Source: Anaerolineaceae bacterium (lineage in GTDB: Bacteria; Chloroflexota; Anaerolineae; Anaerolineales; Villigracilaceae). Taken from it: DNA of 17,157 bases. Shown here one piece after another: positions 1-7,189 of the stretch (its first letter is position 1; each line of letters starts with the position of its first letter). Location of the stretch: assembly GCA_009885445.1 (NCBI GenBank), contig VFKQ01000159.1, positions 1-17,157 on the forward strand, in the 5' to 3' direction. The notes beneath the pieces are model-generated. The model worked only from the letters and a program-made list of their open reading frames with translations. It made no database searches and was not told the origin of the DNA. Position numbers and translations under genes: made by a program.

Positions 1-1741
1 CCTCGCCGTTGACCGCCGCGTCGGTGACATATTCAAAGCGCACCTGAATCTTCTTGCCGGCATAGGCCGAGAGGTCCACTTCCTGCTCGATCCAGCCGTC
101 GCTCTTGCCATTGTAGGCGAAACCATAAGCATTGCCAGAAGTGTCCAGATCTTCACTTCGCCCAGATGGGGTTTGGATAATTTCCCAATGTTCGCCATCT
201 TCTGAAACTTCAACATACAGGTAGTCGTAACCTTCCTCCAAGTCGTACCAGGTTTGGAAGTTGATGGAGATGGGGCCGCTGACTCCGCTGAAGTCGAACT
301 CGCGCGTCAGGGTCATATCCGATTCGTCGCCTTTGTTGGACCAGAACGAGTAGCTACCCGAATAAGCCTCTGTGGGCAACAACGAGGTGACCGTGGAGCC
401 TTCAAAGTGCAGAGTGTAATCACCGACGCACTTAATGCTGAAGTAGTCAATGCCATACTGGTGTACATCGCGCGTCGCCACTTCAGATGGGCAGTAGTAT
501 TCTGTCTCTGTTGAGGAAAGCTGTGGAGCGTCTCTGTAATCGTTGTAGGTGAAACGGCCATCGCCCACGGAACTATCCAGCAGGTACATGGCCGCACTCC
601 AGTCGATAAATACATCCTCAGCCGTAATTAATTTTCCTGTGAGGGGATCGGTCAGATTAAGTGTTTTGAGCGTATCGTCCACGCTGGCGAGGTCGTTGTT
701 CGGGTTGTGGACGAGGGCTTTTGTGGCTTCTTCCCCGAAACGGTCAAGGAAATAAGTCAAGAACAGAAAAGATTGTCCGTAGTGAGGGCCGTTTGCTCTC
801 GGGTCCGTATCCCAATCGTTCAATTGCAAATCTGGGTCAATTGCGTAGTACTGGTCAAAGCCAATGGGATAGCCATTCAGGAACTCGGCTACCATTGAGA
901 ATCCCTCGTTCATCCAGGACGTCTCGTTGTGATCCTGATTCCAATGGATCATATGCTGGAACTCGTGCGCCAGAACGCCGTAGGTCTCCTCATTCCCAAG
1001 GTCCATGTTATCAGCATTGAAGAAATAGGTCTCATGACCATTCGAATATTCGTGCACGAGAGGATTATATTGGTCATTTGTGGGGAAGTAACCTCCATTA
1101 TTAACGCCTGTGCCGCGCGTGAATACAATGTAAATGTGCGGATCGCCATCAATGCCAGGCGTTGCTTCACTGCCAAAGAACTCGCGGTTGGTGGGATATA
1201 TCTTGTTTTCAAATGTATCCATCAGAGCTTCCATTTCGCCCTGGTCATAAGAAACACCGTCTTGCACCCAGAAATATGAATGCGGGGTAATATAACGCAA
1301 GGTGGCATTGATTTGGAAATTAACTGAAGTATCCGTATCTGTCACCCAAAACTGCGTTTTGTCACCCACTTTCAATGGCGAGGTTGGCGCAGGCAAGCTA
1401 CGAGGCACGTTGCAAATCTTCTTTAAGCGACAAGCCAGATCGTACAGGTCATTTCCCGGCACGATGGTCGTTTTCAGCGTCTTGAGCGTGCCAGTTGAAA
1501 TGTCACCCGCTGGCGGGCGCGTGACGACCGGCTCAGGGGTGTCAGTGGGATCATTGAAAGGCGGAAACGTTTCAAAGATGTCCACGGTGCTGACCACATC
1601 CGAGAATCCTCTATATATCACCACGCCCGCCGCGCCGACAATTAACACGCACGCGCAGATGACGGCCACGATCACACTGACGATGATCAGCGTGTTGTTA
1701 TTCTTTTTGGGGGTTTCAGGGTTTTCCAAATCATTCTCCAT
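1..1741 (-). CDS. Membrane-anchored extracellular zinc metalloprotease, MA clan (M6/M30-like), partial
   Basis: An uninterrupted reading frame starts with ATG at 1741 and leaves the window at base 1 after 580 codons, so the C-terminus is missing. Residues 1-16 are polar and end in Lys-Lys. Residues 17-43 are a strong hydrophobic helix, so an N-in signal anchor with an outside catalytic part is likely. A Pro/Thr-rich linker follows (about 60-80). The zinc motif HEFQH is at 259-263, followed by WMNEG with E279 as probable third ligand. From about 447 to 580 a beta-rich, aromatic segment (SFWSNKGDE, FDFSG, VEVSEDG) resembles the MAM-like domain of immune-inhibitor-A proteins. This is probably an exported peptidase acting on proteins outside the cell. 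Such proteins are often annotated as immune inhibitor A (M6), but HEFQHMI followed by a NEG motif is also close to M30 hyicolysin, so the exact family is uncertain. No Shine-Dalgarno is visible. The radA terminator lies just upstream, so it is probably transcribed alone. Confidence 0.85.
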   Translation of the reverse strand, partial: MENDLENPETPKKNNNTLIIVSVIVAVICACVLIVGAAGVVIYRGFSDVVSTVDIFETFPPFNDPTDTPEPVVTRPPAGDISTGTLKTLKTTIVPGNDLYDLACRLKKICNVPRSLPAPTSPLKVGDKTQFWVTDTDTSVNFQINATLRYITPHSYFWVQDGVSYDQGEMEALMDTFENKIYPTNREFFGSEATPGIDGDPHIYIVFTRGTGVNNGGYFPTNDQYNPLVHEYSNGHETYFFNADNMDLGNEETYGVLAHEFQHMIHWNQDHNETSWMNEGFSMVAEFLNGYPIGFDQYYAIDPDLQLNDWDTDPRANGPHYGQSFLFLTYFLDRFGEEATKALVHNPNNDLASVDDTLKTLNLTDPLTGKLITAEDVFIDWSAAMYLLDSSVGDGRFTYNDYRDAPQLSSTETEYYCPSEVATRDVHQYGIDYFSIKCVGDYTLHFEGSTVTSLLPTEAYSGSYSFWSNKGDESDMTLTREFDFSGVSGPISINFQTWYDLEEGYDYLYVEVSEDGEHWEIIQTPSGRSEDLDTSGNAYGFAYNGKSDGWIEQEVDLSAYAGKKIQVRFEYVTDAAVNGE

Positions 1742-1798
1742 AATCTAAAAGGTTTTCATGATGATAATGCAAATGACTGAATTGCAGATTAGCGAATT

Positions 1799-1832
1799 AA
1801 AAAAAGAGACCTCCCCAGCTGGGGGGGTCTCT
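1799..1832 (-). terminator. Rho-independent terminator of radA
   Basis: On the minus strand, 10 bases after the radA stop, arms AGAGACC and GGTCTCT with an inner CCCC/GGGG stem (one C-A mismatch) close an AGCT loop. Seven T follow. The position and shape fit an intrinsic terminator separating radA from the downstream metalloprotease. Confidence 0.9.
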
Positions 1833-1842
1833 GCTTAAAACT

Positions 1843-3261
1843 TTACGCCCCCTTCCGCCCTCGAGGCGGGTCGCTGGACTTCATGGCCGCGTCCAGCGCC
1901 TGATCCAACGAGCGCACTTCCACGACCTCAATGCCCTTTGGATACGGCTCCCCTTTACGTATCGCCTTCGGCACAATCGCAACTTTGAAGCCAAGTTTTT
2001 GCGCTTCGTTCAAACGCGGCACCATCTGCCCGGGCATGCGCAACTCACCGGCCAGACCGATCTCGCCGATCAGCACCGCCTCAGCGCGGATGGGCAAATC
2101 CTTCCATGAGGAGGCGATCGCGGCGGCCACAGCCAGGTCGGCGGCGGGTTCGTCAATTTGCAGGCCGCCCACCACGTTGACGAAGATATCCTGCTCGGCC
2201 AATTTGAGTCCCACGCGTCGCGTCAGCACAGCGGTGATTAACAACACGCGGTTAAAGTCGACGCCATTTGGGGTTCGCCGCGCGTTGCCGAATTGCGTCG
2301 GCGAGGTGAGGCCTTGAATTTCAACGAGAATCGGGCGCGTGCCTTCCATCGTTACCGCCACCGATGAACCGGCCACGTTAATCATCCGTTCAGCGAGGAA
2401 TGCCTCGGAGGGATTCGTCACCTCCACCAGCCCGCCCTCGCGCATTTCGAAGACGCCTACTTCAGAGGTGGCGCCGAAGCGATTCTTCACCGAGCGCAAA
2501 AGTCTATAAGCCTGAAAGCGGTCGCCTTCGAGGTACAGCACCGTGTCGACGATATGTTCCAACACACGCGGACCGGCGATAGCGCCCTCTTTGGTCACGT
2601 GTCCAATAATGAAGACCGTGATGCCACTCGATTTCGCCAGCTCGCGCAAACGCGACGCCGACTCGCGCACCTGCGACACCGACCCCGCGCTCGAATCCAT
2701 TTCTGAAAGATACACCGTCTGAATCGAGTCGACAATTAATAACGACGGCTTGACTTCGCCGACATGATTAAAGATTACTTCGAGATTTGTTTCGGTGACG
2801 AGGAACAATTGATTCGGCATCGCGCCCGCCGCACCATTCGTCGTCATGCGCGCGGCGCGCATCTTAATCTGCCGCTCCGACTCTTCGCCCGAAACATACA
2901 GCACTCTTTGAGTCTTCGCCATTTCCATGGCCATCTGCAACATCAAAGTGGACTTGCCAATCCCCGGGTCGCCGCCGATGAGCACGATCGAACCCGGCAC
3001 GATTCCACCGCCGAGCACACGCGCGAATTCGCCAATCGGCAAATGGATTCTATCTTCGGCGTCGCCGCTCACGTCGCCGATCGGACGCGGCGCGGAGCGC
3101 CCCGTTAGCCCGCGCACATTCGTCTTCGCCGCGGCGGGTTCATCATGGATGATTTCCTCGACCATGCTATTAAACGAACTGCACTGCGGGCACTTGCCCA
3201 TGTAACTCGCGGACACACGTCCGCAGTTTTGACAAACAAATCGAGTATGTGTTTTTGCCAT
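1843..3261 (-). CDS. radA: DNA repair protein RadA (Sms)
   Basis: RadA/Sms is a RecA-like ATPase that drives branch migration and processing of recombination intermediates in the cytoplasm. The 472-residue length is normal for the family. The domains appear in the expected order: an N-terminal C4 zinc finger (C10, C13, C24, C27); a RecA core with Walker A GDPGIGKST (97-105) and Walker B LLIVD (about 174-178); the RadA-specific KNRFG motif (259-263); and a C-terminal Lon-protease-like domain lacking peptidase function, containing PADLAVAAAIASS. I chose ATG 3261 because homologues begin MAK..FVCQNCG. The 22 codons upstream of it are not family-like. A perfect TATAAT ends 6 bases before this ATG and no Shine-Dalgarno is visible, so the mRNA may be leaderless. 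A terminator follows the gene, so it is probably monocistronic. Confidence 0.97.
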   Translation of the reverse strand: MAKTHTRFVCQNCGRVSASYMGKCPQCSSFNSMVEEIIHDEPAAAKTNVRGLTGRSAPRPIGDVSGDAEDRIHLPIGEFARVLGGGIVPGSIVLIGGDPGIGKSTLMLQMAMEMAKTQRVLYVSGEESERQIKMRAARMTTNGAAGAMPNQLFLVTETNLEVIFNHVGEVKPSLLIVDSIQTVYLSEMDSSAGSVSQVRESASRLRELAKSSGITVFIIGHVTKEGAIAGPRVLEHIVDTVLYLEGDRFQAYRLLRSVKNRFGATSEVGVFEMREGGLVEVTNPSEAFLAERMINVAGSSVAVTMEGTRPILVEIQGLTSPTQFGNARRTPNGVDFNRVLLITAVLTRRVGLKLAEQDIFVNVVGGLQIDEPAADLAVAAAIASSWKDLPIRAEAVLIGEIGLAGELRMPGQMVPRLNEAQKLGFKVAIVPKAIRKGEPYPKGIEVVEVRSLDQALDAAMKSSDPPRGRKGA

Positions 3262-3267
3262 GTGTGT

Positions 3268-3273
3268 ATTATA
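3268..3273 (-). promoter_or_regulatory. -10 box (TATAAT) of radA, probably leaderless
   Basis: On the minus strand GGTATAAT is followed by six bases and then the radA ATG. Transcription would start at or next to the A of ATG. No convincing -35 hexamer is found 16-19 bases upstream (GGCTTC is the 17-base candidate), so only the -10 is supported. Confidence 0.5.
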
Positions 3274-3340
3274 CCGCCGCGCTTCATATGGAAGCCTTTC
3301 ACCTCTTTTATCCGTGGTTAAAACCATAGATGAAGAGATG

Positions 3341-3379
3341 AAAAAAGCTGGCCGACTCTTTTCAAGAATCGGCCAGCTT
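3341..3379 (-). terminator. Rho-independent terminator of the M1 aminopeptidase
   Basis: On the minus strand the perfect arms AAGCTGGCCGA and TCGGCCAGCTT enclose a further small TCTT/AAGA stem. The hairpin is followed by a run of six T. It lies about 30 bases after the aminopeptidase stop and before the radA promoter, which makes radA a separate transcription unit. Confidence 0.92.
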
Positions 3380-3411
3380 AAATCTGAAGTCTTATGTCTG
3401 TGGTCTTGGTC

Positions 3412-5178
3412 TCACAACCCAGCCATCTTCAAGACCCTTTCCATCGCCGCCACGCTGACGGGGTGATGCACCGCGCGCACTTCATCCACCAGCGCCCGCG
3501 CCTGTCCGCGCGACCAGTCTGCCGCAGTCAATGCGCGCAACACCGGCGCGAGATATAACATGCGCCCGATGCGACTCATGAATTCGCGCACGCGCGGCAG
3601 AATCTCTGTGTAGCCGCTATTAATGCAAATTGCATAAAAGGCCGAGAAGAATGCGCCATCGTTGCGCTTTTCCAATTCAAAAATAGATTCAAAATATTTG
3701 CAGTCATCCACTGGAATTTGATTCGGCAGGCCGCCCAGAAAAGTGAGAATCTGGTCGCGACGCCAGCCCTGCACCTGCGCCAGCGTGGGACGTGTGCCAT
3801 TTTCGTAGGCTCGCAAAGACTCGCTGACCGCATCGAACAATGCAGATTGCGGACGTGTGCGATTCGCGGGCATGCCCGGTTTGTACACCCAGGCGTTCAC
3901 ATCTACTTTCTCAAATACTTCGGGTAACTCGGTCTTGAAAAAATCCAAAAATGTCTCGGTCGTAATAGACTGAAACTGGAAGGCCGCCATATATTTCAGC
4001 ACAAACGGGTCAAACTTTGCGCGGCCCACGGCCAGCTCGCACTCGCGCAGAAAAAAATATCCTTTGTAATATGCAACGCCAAAAGCCGAAGGATGCGCAT
4101 CGCGCCCGTCACCATACACTTTCAAACACGTGTCGGGCGCGTCCATGCCCACGCGGCCCATCGCTTCGAGCAGGTTATGCTCCTCATGCACGAGGTGCAG
4201 ATCGTTGGCGTCTTTGCCCTCTAAAATTTCAGAGATGCGATTCTCGGCATAGGTTGTCCAGCCCTCGTTCAGCCAGAAATCCTGCCAGGTGGCATTCGTC
4301 ACCAGGTTGCCCGTCCACGCGTGGGCGAGTTCGTGCGTGATCAAGTTGGCCTGTCCGCGCGTGCCGAGAATCGCAGTCGGCGTAATAAACGTCAGACGCG
4401 GATTTTCCATGCCGCCAAACGGAAACGACGGCGGCAGAATCAGCAGATCATATCGGCCCCACAAATACGGCCCGAGCAATTTTTCAGTTTCGAGAATCAC
4501 CTGCTCGTTGCCCGCAAATTCCCACACCGCAGAGTCCAACACTTTTGGCTCGGCATAAATGCCCGAGCGCGGACCAATTTCCTGAAAGACCAATTCACCG
4601 ACGGCCAAGCCGAATAAATAGGATGGAATCGGCTGGGGCATCGTAAAGAAAAATTCGCCCGACCCGCTCCCCGCTGGTAACGGCTCGGCCGCCATGACGG
4701 CGATCAGCCCCTCGGGGGCGGTCACCTCTGCCGAGTAGGTGAAGCGAATCGACGGCGAATCTTGACATGGAAAAACACTGCGCGCATGGATGTCTTGACA
4801 TTGCGTATAAAGGAAGGGATGCCGCCCGCCCGCCGTTTGCGCGGGCGCGAGCCATTGCACTGCCGCCGCTTCGGGCGAAGTGCTGAACTCGAGCGTGAAT
4901 TGCGTTGCGCCATTGAGGTCGGTCAAACGCAGGCGCGTGCCGAGATAATCATCCGTCGCGGCGAATTCCCAGTGGATGTCGCGTCCGTCTGCGTGAGCAC
5001 GACGCAAATTAATTTTCGCGCTATCCAAATCCAGCGCGCTGGTGACGGGCCGGTCTATGTGATAAACGGCCACAATGTTCAGCACCTGCGCCGAAAAATC
5101 AACGCCGATTTGAAAGTCAATATGCTTGATGCGGCCTTGCGCAAAATCACTGTAAGAGGCTGGGTCAAATGGCGCCAA
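3412..5178 (-). CDS. M1 family aminopeptidase, leukotriene-A4-hydrolase-like
   Basis: This is a zinc aminopeptidase that removes N-terminal residues from peptides, probably cytoplasmic because no signal peptide is seen. With the start used here it is 588 residues, close to the roughly 610 of leukotriene A4 hydrolase. The exopeptidase motif GGMEN is at 255-259. The zinc site is HELAH with H282 and H286, plus E305 in WLNEGW, giving the M1 spacing HExxH-18-E. A transition-state Tyr lies in AYYKG, probably Y370. The C-terminal part (about 430-588) fits the helical LTA4H-type domain. The frame stays open to a TTG at 5214, but the TTG at 5178 is preferred because GGAG sits six bases before it and nothing comparable precedes 5214. 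No ATG exists near the N-terminus. Any epoxide hydrolase activity is not implied. A strong terminator follows. Confidence 0.93.
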   Translation of the reverse strand: MAPFDPASYSDFAQGRIKHIDFQIGVDFSAQVLNIVAVYHIDRPVTSALDLDSAKINLRRAHADGRDIHWEFAATDDYLGTRLRLTDLNGATQFTLEFSTSPEAAAVQWLAPAQTAGGRHPFLYTQCQDIHARSVFPCQDSPSIRFTYSAEVTAPEGLIAVMAAEPLPAGSGSGEFFFTMPQPIPSYLFGLAVGELVFQEIGPRSGIYAEPKVLDSAVWEFAGNEQVILETEKLLGPYLWGRYDLLILPPSFPFGGMENPRLTFITPTAILGTRGQANLITHELAHAWTGNLVTNATWQDFWLNEGWTTYAENRISEILEGKDANDLHLVHEEHNLLEAMGRVGMDAPDTCLKVYGDGRDAHPSAFGVAYYKGYFFLRECELAVGRAKFDPFVLKYMAAFQFQSITTETFLDFFKTELPEVFEKVDVNAWVYKPGMPANRTRPQSALFDAVSESLRAYENGTRPTLAQVQGWRRDQILTFLGGLPNQIPVDDCKYFESIFELEKRNDGAFFSAFYAICINSGYTEILPRVREFMSRIGRMLYLAPVLRALTAADWSRGQARALVDEVRAVHHPVSVAAMERVLKMAGL

Positions 5179-5227
5179 TGGGTGCTCCGAAGGTAAGATG
5201 GTGGCCTTATGCAAAGGGAAAACTTGT

Positions 5228-5289
5228 CACAGAGTTCACACAGAAAACACCGAGAAAAAAACCCAATAAATTCTCTGTGTGCTCTGTGG
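5228..5289. repeat. Interrupted palindrome, CCACAGAG family, copy 1
   Basis: The left arm CACAGAGTTCACACAGA and the right arm TCTCTGTGTGCTCTGTGG are reverse complements apart from a two-base indel and minor changes, around an A-rich centre. The element fills most of the gap between homoserine dehydrogenase and the aminopeptidase. A close relative is at 16276-16324. A small adjoining hairpin (GCTGAA/TTCAGC, 5289-5309) has no T-run, so no terminator is called. Confidence 0.75.
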
Positions 5290-5317
5290 CTGAACTTCAC
5301 AAATTCAGCAAGATGAC

Positions 5318-6358
5318 TTATTTTACCGCACGGATGAAGTCTGCGAACGATCCATAGGCAGTTTCCTCCGGCCCGCCTTTCATGCCTTCGCGCTCTGAAA
5401 CGGTGACGGAGTAATCGGGCAGAACGTCGGTGCGGAAAGTTAATCCGGTCGAGGAGCCGCTGATTCCAAACAGCGGCGAGGAGGCGTCCACCAGCTCGGG
5501 CGCGACGCGCGCTGTGATTTTGTCGCCGTCGCGCTCGGCGCTGGCGACCAACTTCCAGCGTTTGCCCTCGGCCTTGGCCTGCGCAACCATCTGTGAAGTA
5601 ATCTCGCGGATGCCGCTTCGTTGCACGTCCTGCGGCTTGAGCGGAGAGTCCATCAGCACGGTGGCCAACGCCGCCACTTTGACAGAGGCGTCCCAGCCGT
5701 CAATGTCGCCGGAGGGATCCGTCTCAGCGATGCCGATGCTTTGGCAATATTTCACGGCTTCGTCAAACGTCTCGCCATCTTCCATGCGCGAGAGGATTAA
5801 ATTTGTGGTCGCGTTGATGATGCCCTTGAACGAAATCAAGTCCGCCAGAGGCATGGCCTCGCGAAAGGTGGCGAAGATGGGTGTGCCGCCCAGCACGGTG
5901 GACTCGAACAAAAATTTTTTATTTTTCGATTTCGCCAGTTCGCTCAATTCGCGGTGGGCGTGGACGACTGTCCCTTTGTTGGCGGTGATGGCATGCATGC
6001 CCGCCGTCAGTGCGGCGCGGACGTGGTCTATGGCGGGCTGGCCCGTTTCGTAGTTGATCGGGGAGTTTTCGAACATCACGTCGGCGGAGGAATGTTGGAT
6101 TACAGAGAGGGAATCGGTAATTGGTAATTGGTAATTATTTAGAGACGCGATGGATTGTTTGTCTTCGACGAGTTGCAAGGCTTGATTGACGTCGAGGTCG
6201 TTGGGATTAACTGCAAATCCATGTCGGCCGGTGGAAATGCCGGTGACGGAATAGGTGATGCCATATTCGCGCTCGAGCGCGCCGCGTTTACGCTCCAGCA
6301 GGCGGACGAGGTTGCGGGCTACGTTGCCGAAGCCGATGAAACATAATTTGTAATGCAT
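5318..6358 (-). CDS. hom: Homoserine dehydrogenase
   Basis: It catalyses NAD(P)H-linked reduction of aspartate semialdehyde to homoserine, the branch to threonine and methionine. Its 346 residues make it the short form without a C-terminal ACT domain or fused aspartate kinase, so feedback control through ACT is absent. Motifs are: nucleotide-binding GFGNVA (9-14); ANKG with catalytic Lys128; GGTPI (158-161 region); GIINATTN (179-186); and the acid-rich ETDPSGDIDGWDASVK with D220 and K227. ATG 6358 is chosen over an upstream in-frame codon because GGAG lies six bases before it and homologues begin near the Rossmann strand. Residues 74-81 (NNYQLPIT) are encoded by three tandem AATTACC heptamers, a 21-base in-frame repeat insertion discussed in the findings. 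It follows the SCO1664-family gene closely and may be co-transcribed with it. Confidence 0.94.
   Translation of the reverse strand: MHYKLCFIGFGNVARNLVRLLERKRGALEREYGITYSVTGISTGRHGFAVNPNDLDVNQALQLVEDKQSIASLNNYQLPITDSLSVIQHSSADVMFENSPINYETGQPAIDHVRAALTAGMHAITANKGTVVHAHRELSELAKSKNKKFLFESTVLGGTPIFATFREAMPLADLISFKGIINATTNLILSRMEDGETFDEAVKYCQSIGIAETDPSGDIDGWDASVKVAALATVLMDSPLKPQDVQRSGIREITSQMVAQAKAEGKRWKLVASAERDGDKITARVAPELVDASSPLFGISGSSTGLTFRTDVLPDYSVTVSEREGMKGGPEETAYGSFADFIRAVK
6116..6136. repeat. Three tandem GGTAATT heptamers inside hom
   Basis: GGTAATT occurs three times in a row (AATTACC on the coding strand). The total is 21 bases, so the reading frame is kept, and the block encodes NYQLPIT. 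The same motif forms the palindrome at 6371-6410 just upstream of the gene. Confidence 0.85.
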
Positions 6359-6370
6359 GGGGGTCTCCTG

Positions 6371-6410
6371 AATTACCAATTACGAATTACATGCGCCGTA
6401 ATTGGTAATT
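6371..6410. repeat. AATTACC palindrome between the SCO1664-family gene and hom
   Basis: Perfect 14-base arms AATTACCAATTACG and CGTAATTGGTAATT enclose 12 bases. The element fills nearly the whole gap between the two genes. The SCO1664-family stop codon (6409-6411) overlaps its last bases, and the hom Shine-Dalgarno begins right beside its other edge. Confidence 0.85.
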
Positions 6411-7119
6411 ACAACGGCGGCCACGGGATGGCGCGACGGTCTTGGGGTTGGGCGGGAAAAGTTCCGCGTTTGATGATTCGTTCGGCGCGTTGACGCAGTG
6501 CGCCGATTTCGCTCGGGCTGAGATACGGCTCAAGGTCAGCGAGCCACTCGGGGCGCGGGTCGAGGCGGGCGAGGAGCGAGTCGGGAATCGGTTGGCCGGC
6601 AAATTCCCAGATGACGGTGCGCAGTTTTCCCTGTTCGTGAAAGCAGATGCCGTGGTCGATGGCGAAGAGCTTGCGCGTCCCCTCTTCAAAAAAAACATGA
6701 CCGCCTTTGCGGTCTGCGTTGTTGACGAGTAGGTCGAAGAGCGCGACGGGCATGAGCGTCGCTTTGTCTTCGTCAGTGAAATTAAAGTAGTGATAGTCGG
6801 GGTCGTAGTGGATATATTGTTGCAACGACCCCGCGCCGTGCGGACCGTCCGCGCGCAAAACGGTGAACGGCACAAAGCCGAAGCCGAGTGCTTCGCTGAC
6901 GATGTACGCGGCCACTTCGCGCAGAGCGAGGGTGTTTTCGGGGAAGTCCCACAACGGCTGTTCGCCGCGCGAGGGTTTGTACACACCCTGCACGGTCTGG
7001 CCTTCGTGCGTCACGTCTACAAGGAAGGTGTAGTTCGAGCCGAGAGTGAATTGTCCCTTGAGGGCGAGGGCGCCGTGTTGAAACGCGGATTCTAATTGCG
7101 TGTGTTTGGGATGATTCAT
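6409..7119 (-). CDS. SCO1664-family (TIGR03843) PI3/4-kinase-like protein, unknown role
   Basis: This is a 236-residue protein of the family known mainly from Actinobacteria and Chloroflexi, distantly similar to phosphatidylinositol 3/4-kinases. Family hallmarks are YKPSRGE (47-53, with K48 a candidate ATP-binding lysine), PLWDFP (55-60), LREVAAYIVSEALGFG (66-81), a catalytic-loop-like NNADRKGGH (133-141), a DFG-like AIDHGICFH (153-161), and LRTVIWEFAG. A kinase fold is likely, but no substrate is known and activity is unproven. In Actinobacteria it usually sits beside DUF3090. Here the DUF3090 gene is at 12772-13305, on the far side of the pot operon. ATG 7119 has no Shine-Dalgarno and is preceded by a GTCAAA-type repeat. 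The stop codon lies in the downstream palindrome. Confidence 0.88.
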   Translation of the reverse strand: MNHPKHTQLESAFQHGALALKGQFTLGSNYTFLVDVTHEGQTVQGVYKPSRGEQPLWDFPENTLALREVAAYIVSEALGFGFVPFTVLRADGPHGAGSLQQYIHYDPDYHYFNFTDEDKATLMPVALFDLLVNNADRKGGHVFFEEGTRKLFAIDHGICFHEQGKLRTVIWEFAGQPIPDSLLARLDPRPEWLADLEPYLSPSEIGALRQRAERIIKRGTFPAQPQDRRAIPWPPL

Positions 7120-7123
7120 GTTT

Positions 7124-7175
7124 GAGTCAAAAGTCGAAGGTCAAAGGTCAGGCATCGACGTTTGATTTTCGACGC
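7124..7175. repeat. GTCAAA/GTCGAA repeat with imperfect dyad symmetry
   Basis: AGTCAAAAGTCGAAGGTCAA is a tandem array of 6-8 base variants. It is followed after a short gap by TTTGATTTTCGAC, the reverse complement of a GTCGAA..TCAAA unit. It occupies nearly all of the 70-base gap between potA and the SCO1664-family gene. No T-run follows it, so a terminator is not called and readthrough from potA is possible. Confidence 0.6.
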
Positions 7176-7189
7176 TGGTGTAGATGCGA

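Noticed and set aside
1..1741. Reading the left-edge protease as an insect-virulence immune inhibitor A toxin
   Set aside because: The family name comes from Bacillus. Here only an anchored HExxH protease with a MAM-like domain is visible, common in free-living Chloroflexota, and nothing points to virulence.
5289..5309. GCTGAA/TTCAGC hairpin after homoserine dehydrogenase as a terminator
   Set aside because: The stem is only six bases with an internal mismatch region and no T-run on the minus strand.
5430..6053. 207-codon open frame on the plus strand opposite homoserine dehydrogenase
   Set aside because: It lies wholly antisense to a gene with clear family motifs and its own product looks like no known protein. 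It is a shadow of GC-rich coding sequence.
6116..6410. Possible CRISPR or satellite array from the AATTACC repeats
   Set aside because: The units are 7 bases, in direct tandem or one palindrome, with no unique spacers and no cas genes.
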